From Nitrospinae bacterium bin107 (GTDB taxonomy: Bacteria; UBA8248): a DNA stretch of 64,000 nucleotides. Of the stretch, positions 32,915 through 45,904 are shown piece by piece (the first letter of the stretch is position 1; every line of letters starts with the position of its first letter). The position numbers and the translations under genes are program-made. Below the pieces are notes generated by a model. It searched no databases and was not told the DNA's origin. It worked only from the letters and a program-made list of their open reading frames with translations. The stretch covers positions 1 to 64,000 of the forward strand of contig MPNJ01000018.1 in NCBI GenBank assembly GCA_002238965.1, written 5' to 3'.

Positions 32915-33889
32915 ATGAGGAGTGCGCGGCGTCTGATTCGGAGCGGACTGACCCGGTGGGCGTGGGTTTGTTGGCTGGTGCTGCTCGTCGCGGCGGGTTG
33001 TGATTCTTCGCTTCAGACGAAAAGCGGGGAAAAGAACCGTCTGCTGGCGCAGGTCAACGGCGAACCGATTACCCGTGAGGACGTGCGCGCGCATTTCATG
33101 GCGAGCGGGAATCAGGAGTCGCCCCGCAAGGCCGAAAAATCCATACCCAGGGTCCTGCTGGATCAACTCGTGGAAAGACGCCTCTTGCTTCAGCGTTTCC
33201 GGGAGACGGGCGGATATGTAAGCGAGAGCAGGGTGAGGCGTTTCATTGAATTCATCCGCCGCCAGTACGGCGATCAGGATTTGAAGGTCATCATGGAAGA
33301 TCAGGGGGTCGACGAGGAGTTGTGGCGAAAAACGATGCGCGAGACGCTCGAGATTGAACACCTGCTGGAAAAGGAGGTGTATGCGAAGCTGAAGGTTTCG
33401 GATTCTGAGATTGAAGATTATTATCACCGCAATAAGGAGAATTTCCGGGTTGGCAGACGCTGGCGGGTTCGCCAAATCGTCGTCTCTTCGGCTAAAATGG
33501 CCGAGCAGTTGAGGAAGTTCGTTCTCGAGGGGAAATCGTTCGCGGCGCTTGCGCAGGAACATTCCATCGGTCCCGAGAGCGGCGAAGGCGGCGATTTGGG
33601 TTACTTTCAGCAGGGTGAATTGCCCGAAAACATCGAGAATGTGGTGGAATCCCTGAAGTTGGGAGAGGTGAGCCGGGTCGTCAAGAGTCCGGCGGGCTTC
33701 CACCTCCTGGAGGTCCCGGAGAGGAGGCTGCCTTTCCAGAAAACTCTGGCCTCCGTGAGGGATGACATCAAAAAGCGCCTTTTGGCCGAAAAGGGGAGAG
33801 CGAGACTCGAGCGCTGGCTCGGAGAACTCAAGCGAAATGCGAAGATCACATACTATTTGGAAAATCTTGAAAATGTCGTATCGGGCTAG
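32915..33889 (+). CDS. SurA/PrsA-like peptidylprolyl isomerase, predicted lipoprotein
   Basis: The product has 324 residues. A hydrophobic signal ends in a lipobox (LVLLVAAGC, Cys at about residue 29), so it is a predicted lipoprotein. A SurA N-terminal-like helical region follows (QVNGEPITREDVRAHF, LLDQLVERRLLLQRF). A parvulin rotamase domain (RQIVVSSAKMAEQLRKF, GGDLGYFQQGELPENIE, SPAGFHLLEVPERR) completes it. It would chaperone outer-membrane proteins in the periplasm. It overlaps the next SurA-like gene by 17 bp and starts 20 bp after mfd. Confidence 0.85.
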   Translation: MRSARRLIRSGLTRWAWVCWLVLLVAAGCDSSLQTKSGEKNRLLAQVNGEPITREDVRAHFMASGNQESPRKAEKSIPRVLLDQLVERRLLLQRFRETGGYVSESRVRRFIEFIRRQYGDQDLKVIMEDQGVDEELWRKTMRETLEIEHLLEKEVYAKLKVSDSEIEDYYHRNKENFRVGRRWRVRQIVVSSAKMAEQLRKFVLEGKSFAALAQEHSIGPESGEGGDLGYFQQGELPENIENVVESLKLGEVSRVVKSPAGFHLLEVPERRLPFQKTLASVRDDIKKRLLAEKGRARLERWLGELKRNAKITYYLENLENVVSG

Positions 33890-35378
33890 GTGTCGTTTCG
33901 TTCTGGCGATTGTGATTTGCGCCCTGGCCGGCGTGTCCACCCCGGCTACCACCGCCCCGGCCGCCACCTCCGCGGTGACGATCGAGAGGATCATCGCGAA
34001 GATTGACGATGACATCATCATGCTTTCCGAACTCCAGGATTTCGTAAAGCCGAACGTCGAGAAAATGAGGAGTCGTTACAAGGGCGAACAATTGAATCAG
34101 CGGATTCGCGAACTCGAACTCCAGGCGCTCGACGCCATGATCCAGAGCAAACTCATCGTGAAGCGCGCCTCCGCCCTCGAGTTGAAAGTCAGCGAAAAAG
34201 AAATTGAAAATGCGATCGCGGGCATACTGCGCGAGAACAAGACGACGACGGCCGGGTTGCGCGAATTTTTATCGTCGCAGGGAATGACGATGGAAAAATA
34301 TCGCGACGAGCTTCGCAAGCGGTTGCTGTCGCGAAAAGTGGAGAACATGGAAGTCGGCGGGCGCGTCTCGGTGATTGAGCAGGAAATTGCGGATTACTAC
34401 GACGCGCATCTGGATGACTACCGCGAAGCCGAGAAGCGGACGGTGCGACAGATTTTCATGCCCGTAGACAAGGGCGCATCCGCTTCGGAAGTCGAAGCGA
34501 AGCGCAAGAAAGCGGGCCTCGCTTATGAGGAAGCCACGAAGCCCGGCGCTGATTTCGCCAAAGTGGCCGAGAAGCATTCCGAAGGCCCCGCCCAAAGCCG
34601 GGGCGGCTCGTTGGGCTCCGTGAAGAAAGGAGAGGTCTTTCCCGAACTCGAAGAACTCATTTTCTCGACGGCGAAGGGCGAGACGAGCAAGCCGACGAGA
34701 ACGAGGCTGGGCTTCCATGTCATCCATGTCGATGACGTGACGCCGGGGAAAGTGATTACCCTCGACAGGGTGTCCGGCAAAATCCGCAAAAAACTCTTCC
34801 AGGAAAAATTCACCAAAAGGCGCCGCGAATGGGTAACGGAGCTGAAAAGAGCCGCTTTTCTGGAAATCAGCTATGACCCCGTCGCTTCGCGCGCGGGCTT
34901 GTCTTCCGTGTTCAGTGATGTTCGCGAGCAGATCAGCTTCAAGCTGATCGGCATCAAGCTCAAACAAGGCGGCGGGCTGTTCGGGCAGAGCAGAATTTTG
35001 TGGGCCTACGGCGCGAACAGGGACAAGCCCCGCTGGAAATCGGACAAAGTGAAGTTGGGCGAGGGCGCGAGTGTGGGGAAAGACGCCATCGACGCCCTGG
35101 AGGCGGGTCACCGGTTGTTCGTGAACCCCGACCCTTCGGCGAACATCTATCTGTTCCGCTACGTGTACCTGCTGCCCGACTCGTATATCGGCGAAATCAG
35201 ATTTGCGGATATGCTCAAGGCGTACTCGGCCCAGTCGAAGGGTGAGGACAAGGGGAAAACTCCCAAAGCGCAGAAAATGTCCTTCGAAACGGAGAACAAG
35301 GCCGCACAGATCGAGTTCGAGGTGGAAGTCCAGAAGACGCGCAGCATCGTGGCGGATCCCAAAGAAATCACCCAATGA
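33873..35378 (+). CDS. surA: SurA-like periplasmic peptidylprolyl isomerase chaperone with C-terminal extension
   Basis: The product has 501 residues. A signal peptide (CRFVLAIVICALAGVSTPA) precedes an N-terminal SurA domain (RIIAKIDDDIIMLSELQDFV, ALDAMIQSKLIVKRAS). A parvulin domain follows (AEKHSEGPAQSRGGSLGSVK, RTRLGFHVIHVDDV) at about residues 190-300. The last 170 residues are an extra basic and acidic domain not found in E. coli SurA. The ATG at 33873 lies inside the end of the upstream gene, so translation is coupled. It probably acts in outer-membrane protein folding. Confidence 0.82.
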   Translation: MSYRARCRFVLAIVICALAGVSTPATTAPAATSAVTIERIIAKIDDDIIMLSELQDFVKPNVEKMRSRYKGEQLNQRIRELELQALDAMIQSKLIVKRASALELKVSEKEIENAIAGILRENKTTTAGLREFLSSQGMTMEKYRDELRKRLLSRKVENMEVGGRVSVIEQEIADYYDAHLDDYREAEKRTVRQIFMPVDKGASASEVEAKRKKAGLAYEEATKPGADFAKVAEKHSEGPAQSRGGSLGSVKKGEVFPELEELIFSTAKGETSKPTRTRLGFHVIHVDDVTPGKVITLDRVSGKIRKKLFQEKFTKRRREWVTELKRAAFLEISYDPVASRAGLSSVFSDVREQISFKLIGIKLKQGGGLFGQSRILWAYGANRDKPRWKSDKVKLGEGASVGKDAIDALEAGHRLFVNPDPSANIYLFRYVYLLPDSYIGEIRFADMLKAYSAQSKGEDKGKTPKAQKMSFETENKAAQIEFEVEVQKTRSIVADPKEITQ

Positions 35379-35387
35379 TGACCTGAA

Positions 35388-35702
35388 ATGCGCCTCGACC
35401 AGTTTTTGCGCCTTAGCCGCCTGGTCAAGCGCCGTCCCCTCGCCAAGAGCATGGCGGACGGGGGTGCGGTGGATATCGGGGGGAAAACGGCCAAAGCCTC
35501 CTCCCAGGTGAAAATCGGGGACGTGCTGAGCCTCAGGCTCGAAAACAAGACCCTGCGCATCCGCATCATCGGGGAGGCGAAGCGCAATCTGTCGAAAAAA
35601 GACGCATCCGCGCTTTTCGAGATTCTGGGGGAGTCCGCTCACGTCCCCGATGAGAATGAAAGCCTTTCGGGCGCGCCGCTGGACTTTTTGAAGCGTTCCT
35701 GA
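35388..35702 (+). CDS. S4-domain RNA-binding protein (HslR/Hsp15-like)
   Basis: The product has 104 residues. The S4 domain covers residues 1-60: RLDQFLRLSRLVKRRPLAKS, then MADGGAVDIGGKTAKASSQV and KIGDVLSLRLENKTL, the usual beta-hairpin and helix pattern of Hsp15/HslR proteins that bind 50S subunits carrying nascent peptide. The remainder is a charged tail (GESAHVPDENES). It follows the surA-like gene by 9 bp and lies 250 bp upstream of pyrR, with the pyr attenuator between. Confidence 0.82.
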   Translation: MRLDQFLRLSRLVKRRPLAKSMADGGAVDIGGKTAKASSQVKIGDVLSLRLENKTLRIRIIGEAKRNLSKKDASALFEILGESAHVPDENESLSGAPLDFLKRS

Positions 35703-35812
35703 ATTTCCTCTTGCCCTTTCCTGCAAAGACTGCTAGTTTTCACGAAATGGCCCGGTCGGATCTTTGCCGGGTGGAAACAAACTGGCGATAGAGAAATTCC
35801 CCTTTAATGTCG

Positions 35813-35835
35813 TCCCGTGAGGCGGCGAAGGAGGA
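35813..35835 (+). promoter_or_regulatory. Candidate PyrR-binding RNA motif in the pyr leader
   Basis: TCCCGTGAGGCGGCGAAGGA then GGA resembles the PyrR-binding loop of pyr leaders (a GUGAGGC-type core followed by AAGGAGG). It lies 37 nt before a perfect terminator stem and 120 nt before pyrR. The layout matches known PyrR attenuators: PyrR with UMP or UTP bound would free the terminator. The consensus match was judged by eye. Confidence 0.55.
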
Positions 35836-35871
35836 AGCGCGGATGCTTGGCATTACCTCGTCTTTTCTTCG

Positions 35872-35905
35872 AACTCCATGCCCTATGGGCATGGAGTTTT
35901 TTTTT
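35872..35905 (+). terminator. Rho-independent terminator (pyr attenuator) upstream of pyrR
   Basis: AACTCCATGCCC, a TAT loop and GGGCATGGAGTT form a perfect 12-bp stem followed by seven more T residues. It lies 47 bp before the pyrR start rather than after the S4 gene end (170 bp away), so it is probably part of a transcription-attenuation leader. Confidence 0.85.
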
Positions 35906-35952
35906 GCGCCCATTTTTGACCTGAAACCGCCCGGACGCCGGATCTCGTTCTG

Positions 35953-36477
35953 ATGATGAAACAACTCGACGCCGAGCAGCTAAGGCGCACCCTGAGGCGC
36001 CTCTCGCATGAAATTATCGAGAGAACGGCCGATCTGTCGGACCTTGTGTTCATCGGGGTCCGCACGAGGGGAGCGCCTCTCGCGGAAAGGCTGGCCCGGG
36101 AGCTTCAGTCTCTGGTGGGCGTGCATCCGCTCGTGGGCGCGCTCGACGTGACGCTCTACCGCGACGACCTGAATCAGGCCGGCGGGGTGAGGACCGGCCT
36201 CAAGAAAACGGATCTCCCCTTCTCGTGCGAGGGCAAGGATGTGGTTCTGGTCGACGACGTGCTCTACACGGGCCGCACGGCGCGCGCCGCCCTGGCCGCG
36301 CTCGTGGGCTTCGGCCGGCCCCGCCGGGTACGGCTCGCCATCCTGGTGGACAGGGGAGGGCGGGAGCTGCCCATCCGCGCCGATTTCGTGGGGAAGAACA
36401 TCGAGGCGGTCCATCCCGAGGAGGTGCGGGTGCATCTGGAGGAAACCGACGGCCAGGACGCCGTTTTCAAACGATAA
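35953..36477 (+). CDS. pyrR: Bifunctional PyrR: pyr operon attenuator / uracil phosphoribosyltransferase
   Basis: The product has 174 residues with normal PyrR features: DVTLYRDDLNQ, the PRPP loop VVLVDDVLYTGRTARAAL (about residues 96-113), ILVDRGGRELPIRADFVGKN and an acidic C-terminus VHLEETDGQDAVF. PyrR binds pyr leader RNA and can convert uracil plus PRPP to UMP. It is the first gene of pyrR-pyrB-pyrC-carA and sits behind the attenuator at 35813-35905. A second paralogue with a changed PRPP-loop neighbourhood is at 3084-3617. Confidence 0.9.
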   Translation: MMKQLDAEQLRRTLRRLSHEIIERTADLSDLVFIGVRTRGAPLAERLARELQSLVGVHPLVGALDVTLYRDDLNQAGGVRTGLKKTDLPFSCEGKDVVLVDDVLYTGRTARAALAALVGFGRPRRVRLAILVDRGGRELPIRADFVGKNIEAVHPEEVRVHLEETDGQDAVFKR

Positions 36478-36516
36478 ACGAGCCCGCAGGCCGGGGCGTT
36501 ACAGGGGGGAAAGATT

Positions 36517-37516
<1,000 letters not shown>

Positions 37517-37533
<17 letters not shown>

Positions 37534-38839
37534 GGGAGGCCGCCTCATCGACCCCGCAGACGGCGTCGATGAGAAATGCGACATCCTGATCGAGGAGGGA
37601 AAGGTCGCCCACAGAAAGAAGAACATCCTGCCGCGCGGCGGGGATGAAATCATCGACGCGGCGGGACTCGTCGTCGCGCCCGGGTTCATCGACATGCACG
37701 TCCACTTCCGCGAGCCGGGGCAGGAATACAAGGAAGACATCGAGAGCGGCACCCGCGCCGCCGCGGCGGGCGGCTTCACCGGCGTGGCCTGCATGGCGAA
37801 CACCGACCCGGTGAACGATACGAGTTCCATCACCGAGCGGATACTCAAGCGCGCGCGGGAGGTGGGCGCCTGCCGCGTGTTCCCCATCGGCGCGGTTTCG
37901 GTGGGTCTCAAGGGCGAGGAGTTGAGCGAGATGGCCGAGCAGATAGAGGCGGGCGCCGTGGCCTTCAGCGACGACGGCGTGCCCGTGAAGACGGCCGCCT
38001 TGATGCGCGCGGCCCTCGAATACGCCGGCATGCTGGGGGTGAGCGTGCTCGACCACGCAGAGGATATGACGCTCTCGGGCGCCAAGGTGATGAACGAGGG
38101 CGCGGTATCCACCCTGCTCGGCCTGTCGGGGAACCCGGCGGCGAGCGAGGACATCTGCGTCTACCGCGACATCCGCCTGGCGGAACTGACGGGGGCCAGG
38201 CTCCACATTCTCCACGTCTCCTCCGCGGGCGCGGTGGACCTGGTCCGGGAGGCGCGGGCGCGCGGGGTCCGCGTGACGGCGGAGGTGACGCCGCACCATC
38301 TCGCGCTTACGGACGAGGTGATTCACGGCTTCGACTCCTCCGCCAAGATGGCGCCGCCGCTGCGCGACGAGGCGAACAGGCTGGCGCTGCTCGAAGGCTT
38401 AAGAGACGGCACGATTTCGGCCATCGCCTCTGACCACGCGCCGCACTACGAGGCCGAGACCCAAAGGGAGTTCGACGCCGTGCCGTTCGGGATCGTGGGG
38501 CTGGAGACGGCCGTATCCCTCGCGCTGGACAGGCTCGTGGGCGGGGGCGTGCTCACGCTGCCCGAGATGATCGCGAAGTTCACGGCGGGGCCGTGCGAGG
38601 TGCTGGGCCTGCCCCACGGCACGCTGAAAGAGGGCGCTCCAGGGGACGTGACGATTCTCGACCCGGAGCGCGAAATCACCGTCGACCCCGACGCCTTCGA
38701 GAGCAACGGCAGGAACACGCCCTTCGCGGGATGGAAGCTCAAGGGCTGCGCCGTCGCCACCGTCGTCGGAGGGGACGTGCGGATGAGCCGCCTGGAAGGT
38801 GAAATGAAGATTTCCGCACAGGAGGCGCTCACCCCATGA
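37517..38839 (+). CDS. pyrC: Dihydroorotase, class I
   Basis: The product has 440 residues. It cyclises carbamoyl aspartate to dihydroorotate. Metal ligands are visible: the [15 protein letters not shown] motif (HxH), later histidines in [10 protein letters not shown] and HILHVSSAG, and the aspartate in [26 protein letters not shown] and the C-terminal [15 protein letters not shown] are typical. It overlaps pyrB by 17 bp and carA by 4 bp (ATGA). The whole operon pyrR-pyrB-pyrC-carA is therefore tightly coupled. Confidence 0.93.
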
Positions 38840-39927
38840 AGGGACGAAAAATCAAACCGGCGCTCCTGGCCCTGGAGGACGGCAGAGTCTTCCGGGGCGC
38901 GAGTTTCGGAGCGGACGCGGACGCGGAAGGCGAACTCGTCTTCAACACGGCGATGACGGGCTACCAGGAGGTGCTCACCGACCCCTCCTACCGCGGCCAG
39001 ATGGTGGTGATGACCTATCCCCACATCGGGAACTACGGCGTCATCCCGGGCGATGAGGAATCCCGGCGCGTTTGGGTCGAGGCGTTTATCGTGAAGGAAG
39101 TCTGCAGGCGCCACAGCAACTTCCGCGCGAACGAGGACCTGGACACCTACCTCAAGAAACAGGGCACCCCCGGCATAGAGGGCGTCGACACGCGCGCGCT
39201 CACGCGCCACATCCGGGAGGCGGGGGCGCTGAAGGCGGTGCTCTCCTCCACCGATCTGGATGAAGAAAATCTTATCACGCGCGCCATGGCGAGTCCGGGG
39301 CTGGACGGCCGCGACATGGTGCAAGGCGTCACCTGCGAGGCCGCGCACACCTGGGGCGAGCGCGCGGGCCGTCCGCTCTGCGTGGCCTACGACCTGGGGG
39401 CCAAGGACAACATATTCCGCGAACTGGGCCAAAGGTTCGATCTCGAAATCGTGCCGGCTTCAGAATCCGCCGAGAGCGTGCTGGCGAGAAAGCCCGCCGC
39501 CGTGTTCCTCTCGAACGGCCCGGGCGACCCGGCGGCGCTCGGCTACGTCGTCGAGAACGTGAAAAACATCATGGGCCGGGTGCCCGTCGTGGGCATCTGC
39601 CTGGGACACCAGATACTCGCGCAGGCGCTCGGCGGGCGGACGTACAAGCTCAAGTTCGGCCACCACGGCGCGAACCACCCCGTGCAGGATCTGAGCACGA
39701 AGAAGGTGGACATCACCTCGCAGAACCACTCGTTCGCCGTGGATCCGGAGAGCCTGCCCGCTGGCGTGGCTGTCACGCATACCTCACTGAACGACCGGAC
39801 CTGCGAGGGACTCAGGTCCGAATCGCCCAAAGTGTTCAGCGTGCAGTACCACCCGGAGGCCTGCCCCGGCCCGCACGATGCGGGCGCGCTGTTCGATGCG
39901 TTCTTCAGCTTCTGCGTGGGGGAGTAG
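38836..39927 (+). CDS. carA: Carbamoyl-phosphate synthase small (glutaminase) subunit
   Basis: The product has 363 residues. It hydrolyses glutamine and feeds ammonia to CarB. Conserved stretches are ALLALEDGRVFRGASFGAD, FNTAMTGYQEVLTDPSY and the glutaminase triad region GICLGHQILAQALGG (Cys nucleophile near residue 256), with the late histidine/glutamate in FSVQYHPEACPGP. The start overlaps the pyrC stop by 4 bp. CarB follows only after a 513-bp repeat-filled gap, unlike the rest of the operon. Confidence 0.95.
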   Translation: MKGRKIKPALLALEDGRVFRGASFGADADAEGELVFNTAMTGYQEVLTDPSYRGQMVVMTYPHIGNYGVIPGDEESRRVWVEAFIVKEVCRRHSNFRANEDLDTYLKKQGTPGIEGVDTRALTRHIREAGALKAVLSSTDLDEENLITRAMASPGLDGRDMVQGVTCEAAHTWGERAGRPLCVAYDLGAKDNIFRELGQRFDLEIVPASESAESVLARKPAAVFLSNGPGDPAALGYVVENVKNIMGRVPVVGICLGHQILAQALGGRTYKLKFGHHGANHPVQDLSTKKVDITSQNHSFAVDPESLPAGVAVTHTSLNDRTCEGLRSESPKVFSVQYHPEACPGPHDAGALFDAFFSFCVGE

Positions 39928-40440
39928 GGGGTGCGTGCGGATTCTCGTGAGGACGATGAGAAATCAAGAAAGAGCGGGTAGGTGCGATGGTTTTGTAGGG
40001 ACAATCCTCCGTGATTGTCCTTCGTCTGGACAGGCACGGAGGCCTGTCCCTACGGCGAACAATTTGATGATGGGGGTTCACTCCCCCCTTGATGGGTCGG
40101 GCATCCAGAGGGGAATGCCCGATAAGAAAGGCCCGTTTGGGTCGGGTTGCCAAATGGCGTGTAGGTAGCGCTCCCTTATTGGGAGCGCTACAGATATGCG
40201 GCCCATGGTCGGCAGGCGCAAAAGGCAGGGTCGCATATATGCGACCCCTACACTTCACATCCGACGAGCAAACCGCTGAATCAAGGGTTTTTCAAAAGCC
40301 CCCTCAAGGGGAAGTAAGAGAAACCCAGGCGTGAGGGAGTGGTTTTGGAGAGGGAATGATGAATTGAACACCGAGAAGAAATCGTCAACTCGAGGATGTA
40401 ATTCCCTGTATTCACCTTTTTAGAGCGAGTGGCCTGATAC
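39928..40440. repeat. Repeat-filled gap between carA and carB
   Basis: No gene is seen. The gap holds a long-loop hairpin of the GTAGGGACA family (39995-40053) and an end fragment of the MITE family (about 40077-40120, CACTCCCCCCTTGATGGGTC). Two neat hairpins follow, GTAGCGCTCCC/GGGAGCGCTAC (40164-40191) and AGGGTCGCATA/TATGCGACCCCT (about 40226-40250). CCTCAAGGGGAAGTAA near 40301 may be a second MITE end. Together these insertions separate carB from the rest of the operon. Confidence 0.55.
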
Positions 40441-43692
<3,252 letters not shown>

Positions 43693-43765
43693 CCGTTCCC
43701 ATCCGGCGGTTCAGGGTGTAGAGTAGCGTTTCTGGATCTACTCGATTTTCGTGAGGCCCCGGCTC

Positions 43766-44047
43766 ATGTTTCGAATCATTTTTTATCTGGTTTTGTCCTG
43801 GCTGATATATTATCTTATCCGTAGTCTCATAAGCGGTATCGGGGGCTCGGCCCGCAACAAACGCGAGGCCGAAGCCGGCCTCGACGATGAGATGCTGAAC
43901 TGCCCGGAATGCGAGACGTTCTTCCCGTCTCGCATCGGGATTACGAAGCGCGCGGGCGGCGGCAGGCATTCTTTCTGCAGCGTCTCGTGCGCGGAGAAAT
44001 TCGCCGAGAGAGGCGGCCCGCCCGAAACGGGCGATGAGCAAGCCTGA
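43766..44047 (+). CDS. PP0621-family protein: membrane segment plus TRASH-like zinc ribbon
   Basis: The product has 93 residues. Residues 1-22 (FRIIFYLVLSWLIYYLIRSL) form one membrane segment. The cytoplasmic tail has paired cysteines, NCPECETFFPSRIG and HSFCSVSCAEKFAERG, which would bind zinc in a TRASH/treble-clef arrangement as in PP0621 proteins. The start at 43766 is chosen because the hydrophobic segment begins there. It lies 73 bp after carB and 29 bp before the ankyrin gene. The function is unknown. Confidence 0.65.
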   Translation: MFRIIFYLVLSWLIYYLIRSLISGIGGSARNKREAEAGLDDEMLNCPECETFFPSRIGITKRAGGGRHSFCSVSCAEKFAERGGPPETGDEQA

Positions 44048-44076
44048 ACGGATGAGGCAAGGACAGGAGAAACGCG

Positions 44077-44811
44077 ATGTCTGCGGGACCTACCGACCCG
44101 AACGCTCGCGATAAAGACGGAGCCACGGCCTTACATCATGCGGTGATGGGCAACGACGCCCTGGAAGCCGTGAGAAGCCTGATCGAGGCCGGGGCCGATG
44201 TGGACGTGCAGGACAATAAGGGATGGACGCCCCTGCACTGGGCGGCGTGCTACGCCGAGAACCCGGCGGTGTTGACCGTCCTGGTGCGGGCGGGGGCCGA
44301 CGCGGACGCGCCGGATGAAAGAGGCGCGACGCCCCTGCACGCGGCGGTGGCGTTCAACGCGGCTCCCGAGATTGTGACGACTCTGCTGGACGTCGGGGCC
44401 GACCTGAACGCGGAGGGCATATACGGGTGGACGCCCCTCCACGCCGCGGCGGCGTTCGGCGAAGCCTCGGACATCGTGGAGATCCTCGTGCGTGCGGGCG
44501 CCCGGGTGAACACGCCGGACAGAAAGGGCCTGGCGCCGCTCCACTGGGCGGGGATGCGCACTTCGGCCCCCGCCATCGTGAAGGCCCTGCTCGCGGCGGG
44601 CGCCAACCCCGACGTGCGGGACAACCGTGTGCGGACGCCGCTCCACTACGCGGCGGCGAAAGACGGCGTCATCCTCGCGGTGATAGAAGCCCTCCTCGAC
44701 GCCGGCGCCGACCCCGCCGCAAAAGATTCCCAAGGGAAAACCCCCGTAGAAGGCGTCAAGCCCGATTCCTCGTTCAGAGGGACGGAGGCGTTCAAGCGGT
44801 TGGGGGGGTGA
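44077..44811 (+). CDS. Ankyrin-repeat protein
   Basis: The product has 244 residues, built almost entirely of about seven ankyrin repeats of roughly 34-35 residues. Each has the TPLHxA start (GWTPLHWAACY, GATPLHAAVAF, GWTPLHAAAAF, GLAPLHWAGM, RTPLHYAAA) and a VxxLLxAGADxN end. There is no signal peptide or membrane segment, so it is probably a cytoplasmic protein-interaction module. It follows the PP0621-like gene and is followed by a terminator-like hairpin at 44899-44929. The binding partner is unknown. Confidence 0.85.
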   Translation: MSAGPTDPNARDKDGATALHHAVMGNDALEAVRSLIEAGADVDVQDNKGWTPLHWAACYAENPAVLTVLVRAGADADAPDERGATPLHAAVAFNAAPEIVTTLLDVGADLNAEGIYGWTPLHAAAAFGEASDIVEILVRAGARVNTPDRKGLAPLHWAGMRTSAPAIVKALLAAGANPDVRDNRVRTPLHYAAAKDGVILAVIEALLDAGADPAAKDSQGKTPVEGVKPDSSFRGTEAFKRLGG

Positions 44812-44898
44812 ATTCCGACTGATGAAGGAGGGATTCCTCCGACCGGAGAGGGAGGGTTTGCGGTTACAATCTTTGTAGATTGCGAGATGGTTTTGTAG

Positions 44899-44929
44899 GG
44901 GCGGACCTCTGTGTCCGCCCGATTTTTTT
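44899..44929 (+). terminator. Terminator-like hairpin after the ankyrin gene
   Basis: GGGCGGAC, a 6-nt loop and GTCCGCCC form an 8-bp stem followed by GA and seven T residues. It probably ends transcription from carB or the ankyrin gene. It may also be a diverged hairpin of the GTAGGGACA family, since GTAGGGGCGGAC is its left arm. Confidence 0.6.
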
Positions 44930-45048
44930 GTTCGTCATCCGGGAATGGTTTTGTTAGAGAGCAAAAAATGGATTCCGCAATCGCTCCCTCCTCGGTCGCG
45001 ATTGATGCCGGAATGAAGAGCAAATCCGCGTCCTGTGAGGGGTTGGAA

Positions 45049-45170
45049 TCACTCCCCCCTTGAGGGGTCGGACTTTCCGAGGGGAATGCTCGACGAATAA
45101 GCCGAGTCTTTTAGATTAAGGCTGATGCGGCGGGGGGTGGAAATGCTGGCCAGAAATGGAGTGTAGTTGG
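45049..45170. repeat. MITE-family fragment, one end only
   Basis: AATCACTCCCCCCTTGAGGG starts a segment matching the left end of the element at 2065-2228, followed by GTCGGACTTTCCGAGGGGAA and the interior GGCGGGGGGTGG segment. The right inverted repeat is missing, so it looks like a truncated copy. It lies just before the AT-rich gene pair. Confidence 0.5.
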
Positions 45171-45261
45171 CGATTAGAATTGCAGACTAGGCCAGAAAGA
45201 TATATACCAAATGTTCGTTCGTTTGTATTAAAATATTGTTGATTACTAACACGAGGGGAAT

Positions 45262-45762
45262 ATGAAAATCACAAAAGAACATTTCTACCATGGTGCTGTC
45301 CTGAATCAAATCGCTGAACATAAACAATTTACGGCAATAAATGCCCTCAAAGTTAACGGGAAAACTTCTCGAAGCGCCTTCAAAGTCAATGACGATATTG
45401 CGGTTTACCTTAAGTATGCTAGCGAACCTACGGAAGCATATGAGGAATATATTTTTACATTCGCAAAGCACCATTTGGCTGAGTTAAGAAAGATTAATGA
45501 CGCTGAAAATTCACTACATCTCGCTTTAGTATGTGTGCAAGATAATGAGGTGTGTTGCTTCCCATATAGTAAGTTAGTACAGCTTATAACAAAAAGAAAA
45601 CAAGAATTTGGCAAACCTGAGCAACAGTACACCCTTCTAGTGACTCTGAAAAAGGGCGAGGCTTTTCGTGTAAATATGAATGAGCCAGGTAAGAAAAAAG
45701 CCTACTTGGGAAAACCATTGACGGTAAGGAGAAATGCTTGCCCGAATGCTTTATTTAGATAA
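45262..45762 (+). CDS. AT-rich orphan gene, function unknown
   Basis: The product has 166 residues with GAGGGG before the ATG. Base composition is visibly poorer in G+C than all neighbours. No known family was recognised. The sequence mixes hydrophobic and charged stretches (ITKEHFYHGAVLNQIAEHKQ; YEEYIFTFAKHHLAELRKIN; LHLALVCVQDNEVCCFPYSK) with no signal peptide or transmembrane segment, consistent with a soluble alpha/beta protein. It is 142 bp upstream of a HEPN-like gene with the same unusual composition. Both are probably acquired by transfer; a restriction, abortive-infection or toxin-antitoxin link is speculation. Confidence 0.55.
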   Translation: MKITKEHFYHGAVLNQIAEHKQFTAINALKVNGKTSRSAFKVNDDIAVYLKYASEPTEAYEEYIFTFAKHHLAELRKINDAENSLHLALVCVQDNEVCCFPYSKLVQLITKRKQEFGKPEQQYTLLVTLKKGEAFRVNMNEPGKKKAYLGKPLTVRRNACPNALFR

Positions 45763-45904
45763 GAGGGCAGAAGTTTTCTCCGATATTGAGAGAACCTTAC
45801 TCAAATAGCGTCTGGGATGAGCCGCCAAGCGTCTCTTCTTGGGGTTCAAAGCCCTGAAGCCCAGTCGCTTTTTCTTGATATTATATATGTACGAGAGGTT
45901 CTAT

